Source: an uncultured Gammaproteobacteria bacterium (GTDB lineage Bacteria; Pseudomonadota; Gammaproteobacteria; Pseudomonadales; Pseudohongiellaceae). Taken from it: a stretch of 64,000 nt of DNA. The notes beneath the pieces were generated by a model. That model saw nothing but the letters and a program-made list of their open reading frames with translations, was not told the DNA's origin and ran no database searches. Both the position numbers and the translations under genes were made by a program. Below are positions 10,498-18,032 of this stretch, piece by piece; the stretch's first letter is position 1; every line of letters begins with the position of its first letter. The stretch lies in NCBI GenBank assembly GCA_913060495.1, contig CAJXRP010000010.1, positions 60,279-124,278 on the forward strand. Direction: 5' to 3'.

Positions 10498-10634
10498 ATA
10501 TGACTATGTTTATTTTTCTTGGTGATATGGCTGTCATGGCGTTCATGGTTGGCCTGGCCATCTGGTTTACGAGCAGAGGTAATGACGCAGAAATCGCGGA
10601 AGCTGCACGCATTCCTTTAGAGGATGAAGATTAA
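10494..10634 (+). CDS. ccoQ: cbb3 oxidase small subunit CcoQ
   Basis: The 46-residue protein overlaps ccoO by ATGA and ccoP by TAATG. It has a single membrane helix (about residues 5-26, ending GLAIWFTSR) and an acidic tail (IPLEDED). Length, topology and position between ccoO and ccoP fit CcoQ, which stabilises the CcoNOP complex. An internal ATG two codons later (10500) is an alternative start. Confidence 0.85.
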   Translation: MNMTMFIFLGDMAVMAFMVGLAIWFTSRGNDAEIAEAARIPLEDED

Positions 10635-11512
10635 TGGCTGATTTGCCAACAGGATTTTGGAGTGGCTGGATTATCGTTCTAACCTGCGTCTCCTTTGCGA
10701 CGTTAGTTTGGATCGTATTAAGCGTTTACTTTTCCGCCGGTGCTGACGATGTTCCTGAGTCAGAGCCGGTATGGGATAACGACCTCAGAGAAGGATCAAA
10801 TGCGCCTCCACTGTGGTGGTTTTGGATGCTTCTCTCTGCACTAGTTTTCTCCCTAATTTATCTCATGCTGTATCCAGGGCTGGGTTCTTATAAAGGCTTA
10901 CTGAACTGGTCGCACGGCAAACGCATAGTCGAAAGTTATGAAACCTACGACAATAGTTTTCAGGGTATTCGTGCAGATATTGCCTCGGCGAATCTAGCAG
11001 AAATTCAGAATGACCTCGATCTCATGCAAGCAGCAGAGCGTATTTTTAAGCGCGAGTGTTCTACTTGTCATGGGCCTGATGCCAGAGGGCAAGCATCGAT
11101 GTTTCCAAACCTGATGGATGTCGATTGGCAATGGGGTTCGAGTGCCGAACAGATAGAGCAGACGATTCGTGGCGGCAGGGTCGCAAACATGTTGGCCTGG
11201 CAGTCGATACTTGGTGATGACAGTGTCACTCAGGTAGCTGAGTATGTAGCAGATATGAGTGACGGCAATGCTGTCACTCATCCCGGGCAAGCGGTCTATC
11301 AACAGAATTGTATGGCCTGCCACGGAGCAGATGGGGCGGGAAATCCATTACTAGGCGCGCCCAATCTAGCCGACAACATCTGGCTGTATGGCGGCGATCT
11401 GGAAACGATCACAGCATCGATTGCGACTGGCCGAGCTGGTGTCATGCCTGCGTTCGCCGAACGTCTAGACGGCGCACAAATTAAACTGCTCGTGGCTATG
11501 CTCGCACGCTAG
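10634..11512 (+). CDS. ccoP: cbb3-type cytochrome c oxidase subunit III, diheme
   Basis: CcoP carries two c-type haems and feeds electrons into CcoO/CcoN. The 292 residues have N-terminal membrane helices (about 10-33 and 60-80), the PVWDNDLREGSNAPPLWW block, and haem motifs CSTCH (Cys142) and CMACH (Cys226), each followed by cytochrome c domain sequence. The start overlaps the ccoQ stop. The accessory genes ccoGHIS are not downstream; a pseudogene is there instead. Confidence 0.96.
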   Translation: MADLPTGFWSGWIIVLTCVSFATLVWIVLSVYFSAGADDVPESEPVWDNDLREGSNAPPLWWFWMLLSALVFSLIYLMLYPGLGSYKGLLNWSHGKRIVESYETYDNSFQGIRADIASANLAEIQNDLDLMQAAERIFKRECSTCHGPDARGQASMFPNLMDVDWQWGSSAEQIEQTIRGGRVANMLAWQSILGDDSVTQVAEYVADMSDGNAVTHPGQAVYQQNCMACHGADGAGNPLLGAPNLADNIWLYGGDLETITASIATGRAGVMPAFAERLDGAQIKLLVAMLAR

Positions 11513-11555
11513 TCCTCTAAGTGTCTTCGTCCTGCTATCCCCGCCGAGATGCGCT

Positions 11556-12847
11556 ATGATTCCTGCGTCTATTCGAGAAAAGCGCACGAGGCCCTACGAT
11601 TCGAAATCACGTATTCATAGCAACTGGGCAGACTGTTTTTCTAGCGCTTGTCGTGGTGGCAATGTACTGGAATGGCTTGAGAGCTGCCTTCCTTCTCGAC
11701 GATACACCAAATCTCAATGTCATCAATCAGCTACCTGCGAACCCAAACCTTAGCGACTACCGGTTTTGCAGGTTTACTGGGTAGGTCTATTTCAATATTT
11801 AGTTTCTTGCTTCATCACGAGTCTGGCCGGAAGCGGGCAACTTTGAATTTGTAAACCTGCTCACTCATCTTAAGGATGTTGTTTATTTTGGGTTTGATTT
11901 TGACGGCATTGGTGAGGCGTAAAAAATGGCCTCTATTTGCCTTTGCCGTCCTCTGGTTCTTTGCCGGTCATGCTTTGGAATCGACGTTTCTTCCATTGGA
12001 ATATTTTTTCGAACATAGAAATTATCTGCCCTTACTCGGTCCTATTTTCGCGTTAGTTGTGTTCATGAGCGGCATGCTGCCAACTCTAGATAGTAGTAAG
12101 GAAAAATGGCTGCATAGCAGTCGCATTTTTAGCCGTGGCATACATGTCGATTACTACTGTTCGGCAGACTACATTGTGGGGTGATGCTTTAGATCAGGCC
12201 TATACGGTAGTCGAGCATCATCCAGCATCTGTCAGGGCACAGTCCAACCTGTTGAGAAGCTTAGCGCCGCAGGGCAGATTCACGCCGCCTCCGACTATCA
12301 TATGACTGTGATAGATGATGAGAAATTGAGCATTTCGCCGTATATTCGCTGGCTGGAATTTTCTTGTATTTTGCCTAGCGTGCAGCCACCACAAGATGAT
12401 GTTCTGCGCGCACAGGGGAGCCAAGCGCCCCATGACTACGGCGCTATGTTCTCCTTGAATAATTTGGTCTTCGGCATAGTGGGCGGAAGATGTCCCAATG
12501 CACCAATAGAAAAAGTGCGCTTGGTAGTAGACGAGCTTGCAGCGAACCCAAATTTCTCTGCAAGCCAAGCAGATTTACTCTTTTATCAGGCGCTGCTGCT
12601 GGCATCGGCAGAAGACTTTGTCGCCGTCGCAGCGCTGGCGACAGAATCTTTTAGACTACGCGCCGATGTGCGTGTTGCGCTCTACCAGATTAATTGGCTA
12701 ATTCGTGGGGATCAAATTGCGACAGCCACTAGTCTTCTGCAATCTCTGGACCGAACCTATAGCGACGAAATTGCAGCGAGTGTAGAGCTCAGTGGCAGAT
12801 ACCAATTTCTTCAGAATAGACTGCAGACAATAAGTGAGTCGAACTAG
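11556..12847 (+). pseudogene. Decayed membrane/TPR protein (TMTC-like family), multiple frameshifts
   Basis: Pieces of one family are found in changing frames. A first helix runs into YWNGLRAAFLLDDTPNLN and NPNLSDY (about 11632-11750). Then LGRSISIFSFLL, VWPEAGNFEFVNLLTHL (about 11821-11870), and LFILGLILTALVRRKKWPLF with FEHRNYLPLLGP (11876-12110). Then TTLWGDALDQAYTVVEHHPASVRAQ (about 12165-12240) and an open tail 12302-12847. These are the ends of the large polytopic glycosyltransferase-like/TPR proteins whose middle helices are missing here. At least four frame changes and an internal deletion make it non-functional. The last 181 codons remain open. Confidence 0.78.
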
Positions 12848-12960
12848 CGTTTTCAGCCCCGTTTTTCCCCTATTTTTCCGCAGTTGGCCAGCTGAATTGA
12901 GCTATGATGTACCCTTCAGCTGATTCCGATCAGCGATGACAAATAGATTGGAGTTTTATC

Positions 12961-13167
12961 ATGCGCTACCTTATTGCCATACTGCTTCCTCCATTAGCGG
13001 TATTCCTGTGTGCAAAACCAATTCAGGCGATTCTCAATATATTTCTGTGCCTAGCCTTCTGGGTGCCTGGCGTGATTCATGCGCTTTTCGTGGTGCACAC
13101 ACACTTAGCAGAAAAGCGAAACCAAGAGCTTGTGAAGGCAATCAAGGAAACCCACACGGGTTCATAA
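12961..13167 (+). CDS. Pmp3/YqaE-family small membrane peptide
   Basis: This 68-residue protein has two membrane helices. It has the family signature near the start (ILLPPLAVFLCAKP) and FWVPGVIHALFVV in the second helix, followed by a charged tail. Family members respond to membrane or salt stress. TTGGAG sits 8 bases before the ATG, which decides the frame over a longer overlapping ORF. The stop lies 20 bases before the DUF2959 gene, so the two are probably co-transcribed. Confidence 0.9.
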   Translation: MRYLIAILLPPLAVFLCAKPIQAILNIFLCLAFWVPGVIHALFVVHTHLAEKRNQELVKAIKETHTGS

Positions 13168-13187
13168 CTATTCAAACGGGTTCAATA

Positions 13188-13835
13188 ATGGCTACAGTAA
13201 AAAAGTTCACTCTGTTACTCGCTCTGCTATCTCTTACTGCATGCAGTACAGTCTATTACGAGACTATGGAACAGTTTGGTGTCCACAAGAGAGACATTCT
13301 GGTGGACCGTGTTGAAGAGGCGCGTGATTCGCAGGAAGCAGCCAAGGAACAGTTTAGTTCTGCGTTGGAACAATTTACTACCCTATTGAATTTTGACGGC
13401 GGGGATTTACAGGCTGCCTATGATTCTCTGAATGGCGAATTTGAAGAGAGCGAATCAAGAGCCGAAGCGGTGAGTGATCGAATTCGAGCAGTCGAAAATG
13501 TTTCAGCCGACCTTTTCAACGAGTGGGAAGATGAGCTGGAGCTCTATACAAATCAATCTCTGCGTAACTCAAGTGCGGCCACACTCCGGCAAACGCGTGT
13601 GCGCTATGAGCAGCTAGTTGCATCTATGCATGCCGCCGAATCGAAGATGACTCCGGTTGTAAATGCGTTTCGAGATCAGGTTCTTTTTCTGAAACACAAT
13701 TTGAACAGCAGGGCGATTGCCTCGCTGCGTTCGGAACTGGCGACAATAGAGGGAGACATATCTGCGCTGATTGTAGATATGGAAAATTCGATCTCGGAAT
13801 CCAATAAGTTTCTTACAGAGTTGGCGCTGATCTAA
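13188..13835 (+). CDS. DUF2959-family lipoprotein
   Basis: The 215-residue protein starts at the ATG encoding MATVKKFTLLLALLSLTAC, which gives a clean lipoprotein signal (lipobox LTAC). The open frame continues upstream only as an overlap with the Pmp3 gene. The mature protein is all-helical and coiled-coil-like, with VYYETMEQFGVHKRDILVDRVEEARDSQ at its start, typical of DUF2959. Function is unknown. The SD is weak and the leader contains a direct repeat ACGGGTTCA at 13156 and 13176. Confidence 0.82.
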   Translation: MATVKKFTLLLALLSLTACSTVYYETMEQFGVHKRDILVDRVEEARDSQEAAKEQFSSALEQFTTLLNFDGGDLQAAYDSLNGEFEESESRAEAVSDRIRAVENVSADLFNEWEDELELYTNQSLRNSSAATLRQTRVRYEQLVASMHAAESKMTPVVNAFRDQVLFLKHNLNSRAIASLRSELATIEGDISALIVDMENSISESNKFLTELALI

Positions 13836-13844
13836 ATCCCTGCA

Positions 13845-13868
13845 GGGCGCCTTGCAAAGTAGGCGCCC
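13845..13868 (+). terminator. Possible terminator hairpin after the DUF2959 gene
   Basis: A perfect 7-bp stem GGGCGCC/GGCGCCC with a 10-nt loop begins 10 bases after the stop. There is no T-run after it, so intrinsic termination is uncertain. Confidence 0.4.
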
Positions 13869-14010
13869 AATACTTCGATACTATCTTCAGCCACACTACC
13901 TTGGCTATCTGCGGTGCAACTCACCAAGCTTCAATATTTCGTACATGTGCACCTTCAGGATACTGAACGTGCTATGGAAGCCTTGAGGACGATTGTTATG
14001 CCTGTCGTAA

Positions 14011-14370
14011 CTACAGGAGCTCTATCCCTATCTCACGCACCAATAGGGCGAATATCCCAAAACTTATGACAGTGACTCCAGCGGAAGCGCCAAGAGCTAA
14101 CCAGAAATTAAGTCGACTCAGTAGGAAGGGGAATAACAGGAACATAGGTAGCGTAGGAACTACATACCAGAACGTGTACCAGGCATGATCTGAAATTTTT
14201 TCGATGGGCTGACCTTCTATGTAGAGCCAGATTAATACTAAGACAGTGACTACAGGCAGAGCTGCAATTAGAGCGCCGTATTTTCCGGTGTGTTTGACGA
14301 CTTCCGAGATGAGAACCACCAGAGCTGCAGTGATAAGGTATTTAGCAGCGAGGAAGGAAAAAGAACTCAT
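14011..14370 (-). CDS. DUF3147-family membrane protein
   Basis: The 119-residue protein has four hydrophobic helices. It matches the DUF3147 pattern: KYLITAALVVLISEVVKHTGKYGALIAALPVVTVLVLIWLYIEGQ, then FWYVVPTLPMFLLFPFLL. The start is set at the ATG preceded by GGAG with 7-base spacing; a longer open frame upstream lacks this. Function is unknown. The next minus-strand gene ahead of it (the antiporter) ends at 14537. Confidence 0.78.
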   Translation of the reverse strand: MSSFSFLAAKYLITAALVVLISEVVKHTGKYGALIAALPVVTVLVLIWLYIEGQPIEKISDHAWYTFWYVVPTLPMFLLFPFLLSRLNFWLALGASAGVTVISFGIFALLVREIGIELL

Positions 14371-14536
14371 GGTGTTGCTCCGATTGCTTGGGCCTGATAC
14401 ATTTTTCGATATATTGCGTGAATACATTCACGCGTTCCACTCAAATGGTTTAGCGACACCATCGATGATTCTCTAGAGCTAATGATGGAAGCTTTTTCCA
14501 TCCCCAGAAGGAGTTTAGCAGGAGTCGATAGTCCGT

Positions 14537-16219
14537 CTAATTATTTCGTCCGTAATAATCTTTGCGGAATTTATTCAAAGCGACTTCCACCTCCTGACTT
14601 TCCATGCCGATGTGAAGCAGGGCAGCGTGCGCCAATTCTGCACTAGCCTCAAGCGTCTCTGAAACGGTGAAATAGGCGCCTAGTGCGCTCAGCTCCTGAC
14701 ATTGAGCCAGATCATGTGCCCGCGCGAAGACAGGAGTTTTTGGAAATGCGGTATGAAGGGTAGAGACAACACTTTCTGCGGCTTCGAGGTTGTTGATTGA
14801 AACAACAACAAAGGGAGCATCTGCTGCTCCGACGGCTCTCAATACTTCGGAGCGTTGCGCGTCACCGAAATAGACAGATTTTCCTTCGGCGCGCTCGCGC
14901 TTCACCACAGCCGCATCTTGATCGATAGCTACATAGGGGATTTCCAGCAAATTCAATATGTGAGCAACTCTATGACCCATGCGGCCGAACCCGGCCAGAA
15001 TGACTGGATTGCTCTCCAATACAGTTGCTTCAACATCGGGCATTCCAGAAGTAGAAGCTCGACGCGAAGCCACAAATATCTGGAAAGATAATTTTTCTAG
15101 AAGCGGCGTTACCAACATGCTTAGCATGACGACGATAAGGAGTTGTTGAAAAAGTGTTTCATTCAAAATGCTAAGGCTGCTTGCCAATGTGAACAGCACC
15201 AGTGCGAACTCGCCGCTTTGTGCCAGCAACAGAGCAACAGATAGGGATGTAGGGTTGTTGATGCCAAACAAGCGCGATAAGCCCCATATCGTGATTGCTT
15301 TGACAAGAATCAGTACGACGACAGCTAGCATCAGTGAAATAGGATTCGCAAACAGCAATTCCAGATTCAGAGTCATGCCCATGGCCATAAAAAACAAACC
15401 TAGCAACAATCCGCGGAAAGGCTGGATCTCCGCAACTATCTGGTGCCTGAAGGATGAATCAGCAATTAGCAGTCCAGCGATAAAAGCGCCCATTGCCAAT
15501 GATAGGCCAACGCTCTCCATAATCTGCGCCGTACCTAGGACTAGCAACAAGGCCGAAGCTGTAAATATTTCAGGGGAGCCTAACCGGGAAAGAATGTTTA
15601 ACAGTGGATTCAAGATGTAGCGTGCTGCGACTACAACGAGCGAGAAGATTATGATGGTTTCAATTATGGTAAAGAAGACATCCTCTGCTACTGTCAGCTC
15701 CGGTGCGACCATCAACGAAACTAGTGCCAGTAGTGGAACAACCGCAAGATCTTGCAGCAGTAATATCGATACAGAGGGTGTTCCATGCTCGGAAGCTAGA
15801 AGTTTTCTTTCCGTCAGTAACTGAAGTACAAAGGCCGTTGAGGAGAGAGATAAGGCCAGTCCGATTAGGATAGAAACATTCCAGGAGGTGTTAAGGAAAT
15901 AATGCGTTAAGACAGTAATTAGTCCGCCGGTTACTAGGACCTGAAGCGATCCCAGCCCCAGAACCAGTCGCTTCATATTCCAAAGTCGGGATGGGTTAAT
16001 TTCTATACCGATCACGAACAACAGCAGCACCACACCGAACTCGGCTAGATGTGTGATCTCATCACTACCCTCGATGTACCCTAACCCCGAGGGGCCGATT
16101 GCTATTCCGGCAACTAAAAATCCGGGTATTACCCCCAGCTTCAAATATTGGAATAAAGGTACGGCGATAACAGCCGCAGATAACAGAATTATGATGTCGA
16201 GCAGATACCCTGTATGCAC
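14537..16219 (-). CDS. Kef-type monovalent cation:proton antiporter (CPA2) with TrkA-N domain
   Basis: The protein has a 12-13 helix CPA2 exchanger (about residues 1-380) with GVIPGFLVAGIAIGPSGLG and LALSLSSTAFVLQLL. The IQPFRGLLLGLFFMAMGM loop resembles KefB/KefC. A C-terminal Rossmann TrkA-N/KTN domain starts at VILAGFGRMGHRVAHIL. Kef systems release K+ with H+ entry during electrophile stress, but the substrate here is inferred only. A GTG at 16219 has AAGGGA 7 bases upstream and is preferred. An in-frame ATG at 16249 lacks an SD and would add 10 residues. Confidence 0.86.
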   Translation of the reverse strand: MHTGYLLDIIILLSAAVIAVPLFQYLKLGVIPGFLVAGIAIGPSGLGYIEGSDEITHLAEFGVVLLLFVIGIEINPSRLWNMKRLVLGLGSLQVLVTGGLITVLTHYFLNTSWNVSILIGLALSLSSTAFVLQLLTERKLLASEHGTPSVSILLLQDLAVVPLLALVSLMVAPELTVAEDVFFTIIETIIIFSLVVVAARYILNPLLNILSRLGSPEIFTASALLLVLGTAQIMESVGLSLAMGAFIAGLLIADSSFRHQIVAEIQPFRGLLLGLFFMAMGMTLNLELLFANPISLMLAVVVLILVKAITIWGLSRLFGINNPTSLSVALLLAQSGEFALVLFTLASSLSILNETLFQQLLIVVMLSMLVTPLLEKLSFQIFVASRRASTSGMPDVEATVLESNPVILAGFGRMGHRVAHILNLLEIPYVAIDQDAAVVKRERAEGKSVYFGDAQRSEVLRAVGAADAPFVVVSINNLEAAESVVSTLHTAFPKTPVFARAHDLAQCQELSALGAYFTVSETLEASAELAHAALLHIGMESQEVEVALNKFRKDYYGRNN

Positions 16220-16435
16220 TGGGAAGTCCCTTGGTGATGTGGCGATCATTCTATAGAACGCAGGGCGCTTGATCCAGCTACACGCTAATCGGTCGCGCTA
16301 AATAAAATTTCGAACAAACATTGACGATCGTCAGATAATTCGCGGCTAGATTATTTAGTATTGGATTAAGATGTAACTATGCAAATAGAGTAAGTTGAAG
16401 AAATCGACATTCCGGCTAGTAGGAGTAAAGGGTAG

Positions 16436-17353
16436 ATGCAGCGATTCAAGAAGATTCTTTTCGTTAATGAGGCTAATACTACAGCGTCGACAACAGCGGA
16501 GCGAGCAGCTCAATTGGCACGAAATAATGCTGCGCAGCTAGTTCTGTGTAATGCCAGCAAGGAGATGCCGAAAGCAATACCTAAGCTTGAAATTGCATTC
16601 AATCAAGCTCATGAGCGGCAACTGCTTGATAAATTCGAGAATGTTGAACTTGCGGGTGTGAATACCGAAAAAAAGTTACTTACCGGCACACCTTTCATTG
16701 AGATCACCAAGGAAGTGCAGCGTGGCAGATATGACCTGGTAATCAAGTCTGCAGAGGGCAGTGGCGGAGCTTTCAGTAATCTATTTGGTGAAACGGATAT
16801 GCGGCTAATGCGCAAGTGCCCATGCCCTGTTTGGATTATCAAGCCTGCAAAAGTGGGCACGTACTCGGGTGTAGTGGCAGCGGTTGATCCAGACCCGGAA
16901 CAGCGAGAAAACGCCAAGCTGAATGAGTCTATTCTAAACTTGGCTACTTCTCTCGCGCGACAGGAAAACAGCGTGCTGCATATTGTGCATACCTGGTATT
17001 TGCAGGGCGAAGAATCCCTGCGTAGTGAACGAACGGGGATGAGCAAGGAGGAGGTAGATGAAATCGTCGCGGAAATTGAGAACAAGCATGGGCAGTGGCT
17101 GCAGGAATTATTGGAGCGTCATGATCTCGATGGCATAGATTTCAAAGTGCATCTAGTCAAAGGGGATGCAGGCACTGTGATTCCAGAATTAGTGCAGGAG
17201 CAGCAGGCAGAAGTTGTTGTTATGGGTACAGTCGCGCGCACCGGCATAGCAGGTTTTATTGTTGGTAATACGGCGGAGAGTATTCTGCGTAATGTCGATT
17301 GTTCGGTGCTAACAGTGAAGCCAGAAGGTTTCGTGTCTCCTATCAAGGTATAG
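16436..17353 (+). CDS. Tandem universal stress protein (UspE-like)
   Basis: The 305-residue cytosolic protein has two Usp domains, about residues 1-140 and 145-300. Domain one has the ending FGETDMRLMRKCPCPVWIIKP. Domain two has VVVMGTVARTGIAGFIVGNTAESILRNVDCSVLTVKPEGF, with the ATP-type GN-TAE-ILR pattern. The layout is that of UspE. AGGAG precedes the ATG. A TTGACG hexamer at 16321 followed by a GACGATCGTC palindrome lies in the upstream 186-base gap and may be part of its control region. Confidence 0.88.
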   Translation: MQRFKKILFVNEANTTASTTAERAAQLARNNAAQLVLCNASKEMPKAIPKLEIAFNQAHERQLLDKFENVELAGVNTEKKLLTGTPFIEITKEVQRGRYDLVIKSAEGSGGAFSNLFGETDMRLMRKCPCPVWIIKPAKVGTYSGVVAAVDPDPEQRENAKLNESILNLATSLARQENSVLHIVHTWYLQGEESLRSERTGMSKEEVDEIVAEIENKHGQWLQELLERHDLDGIDFKVHLVKGDAGTVIPELVQEQQAEVVVMGTVARTGIAGFIVGNTAESILRNVDCSVLTVKPEGFVSPIKV

Positions 17354-17400
17354 GGTCTTCTGTTGTTGGAAGCGCTTTCGCCCTGCGTCGCTAACAAATG

Positions 17401-17733
17401 GGGTCGGAGTAAAAATACACTGGTTTCGATGTGGATTGGTGTTGCGAATCGGCGAGGAGTTGATTGAGATCGCCTTAGGGCGATTTCAACCCCTGCGGGG
17501 CGTCCTGAAAAGCGGGCGTCCAAATTGCTACGCAATTAGTGAACCTCTTTTCGGATCAAGTCCCGGTTCTAAGGGCGAGATATTTTCGGAGTCGTACAGC
17601 CGAACTAACTTTTGGAAAGTATGGTGCCCAGAAGAGGGTGGAGCAAGAAGTCCTTCGAAGCGGTAGCTTCGATTCTAGCGTAACGGCGGCGATCTATGAT
17701 CGCCGACTGGGTAGTCCTCTGAGGCTCGAAGCC
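17401..17733. repeat. Cluster of six short perfect hairpins beside tRNA-Leu
   Basis: Stems with 3-4 nt loops are at: 17469-17484 (ATCGCC/GGCGAT), 17490-17500 (CCCC/GGGG), 17523-17537 (AATTGC/GCAATT), 17655-17672 (TCGAAGC/GCTTCGA), 17687-17705 (CGGCGATC/GATCGCCG) and 17723-17733 (GGCT/AGCC). The stretch begins with GGGGTCGGAGTAAAAAT (from about 17400), similar in style to sequence near Y1-type transposons. Open frames across it are short and lack support. Confidence 0.7.
17621..17637. repeat. 17-bp copy of the tRNA-Leu 3' end (att-like)
   Basis: ATGGTGCCCAGAAGAGG is identical to 17779-17795, which covers the CCA end, the 3' acceptor strand and the first T-arm bases of tRNA-Leu(CAG). The copy lies 158 bases beyond the tRNA 3' end. 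Such repeats arise at integrase attachment sites or from decay of a tandem tRNA. No integrase gene is present. Confidence 0.65.
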
Positions 17734-17779
17734 ACTAGGAAGCAAATTTTTACAAAAGTGAATATAAAGCAGGATGTAA

Positions 17780-17866
17780 TGGTGCCCAGAAGAGGACTTG
17801 AACCTCCACGACCTTGCGATCACTAGCACCTGAAGCTAGCGTGTCTACCAATTCCACCACCTGGGC
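17780..17866 (-). tRNA. tRNA-Leu (anticodon CAG)
   Basis: The minus strand gives an 87-nt class II tRNA with encoded CCA. The acceptor stem is GCCCAGG/TCTGGGC-type, the D-arm TGGTGGAATTGGTAGACA, the anticodon stem CTAGC/GCTAG with loop TTCAGGT (CAG), a long variable arm, and T-loop GTTCAAGTC. It resembles E. coli leuT-type tRNA and reads CUG codons. Confidence 0.95.
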
Positions 17867-17972
17867 ATATTCTTCGATGGGTGCGGCCTCAAAATGACCG
17901 GAGCGCAACTCTAACGAGAGCCGCTGTGCCTGTCAATACTAGGGTTTCTTCTGTTCTGAGTGCCTGCTGTCA

Positions 17973-18001
17973 CATACTTTCCACAATTCTAGGTGTATAA
18001 T
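17973..18001 (+). promoter_or_regulatory. Candidate promoter of rnr
   Basis: A consensus -10 TATAAT lies at 17996-18001, 32 bases before the rnr ATG. The -35 region at 17-base spacing (CATACT) is poor. It follows the tRNA-Leu gene, which runs the other way. Confidence 0.35.
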
Positions 18002-18032
18002 GCGGCCTTCTTAATTCTAGTATCCTTCCTTA

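Noticed and set aside
12936..13187. Longer start for the DUF2959 gene
   Set aside because: It overlaps the Pmp3 gene out of frame, and the ATG at 13188 gives a clean lipoprotein signal.
17436..17829. Short open frames across the hairpin cluster and tRNA-Leu
   Set aside because: They overlap the tRNA or the hairpins, have no SD and no recognisable product.
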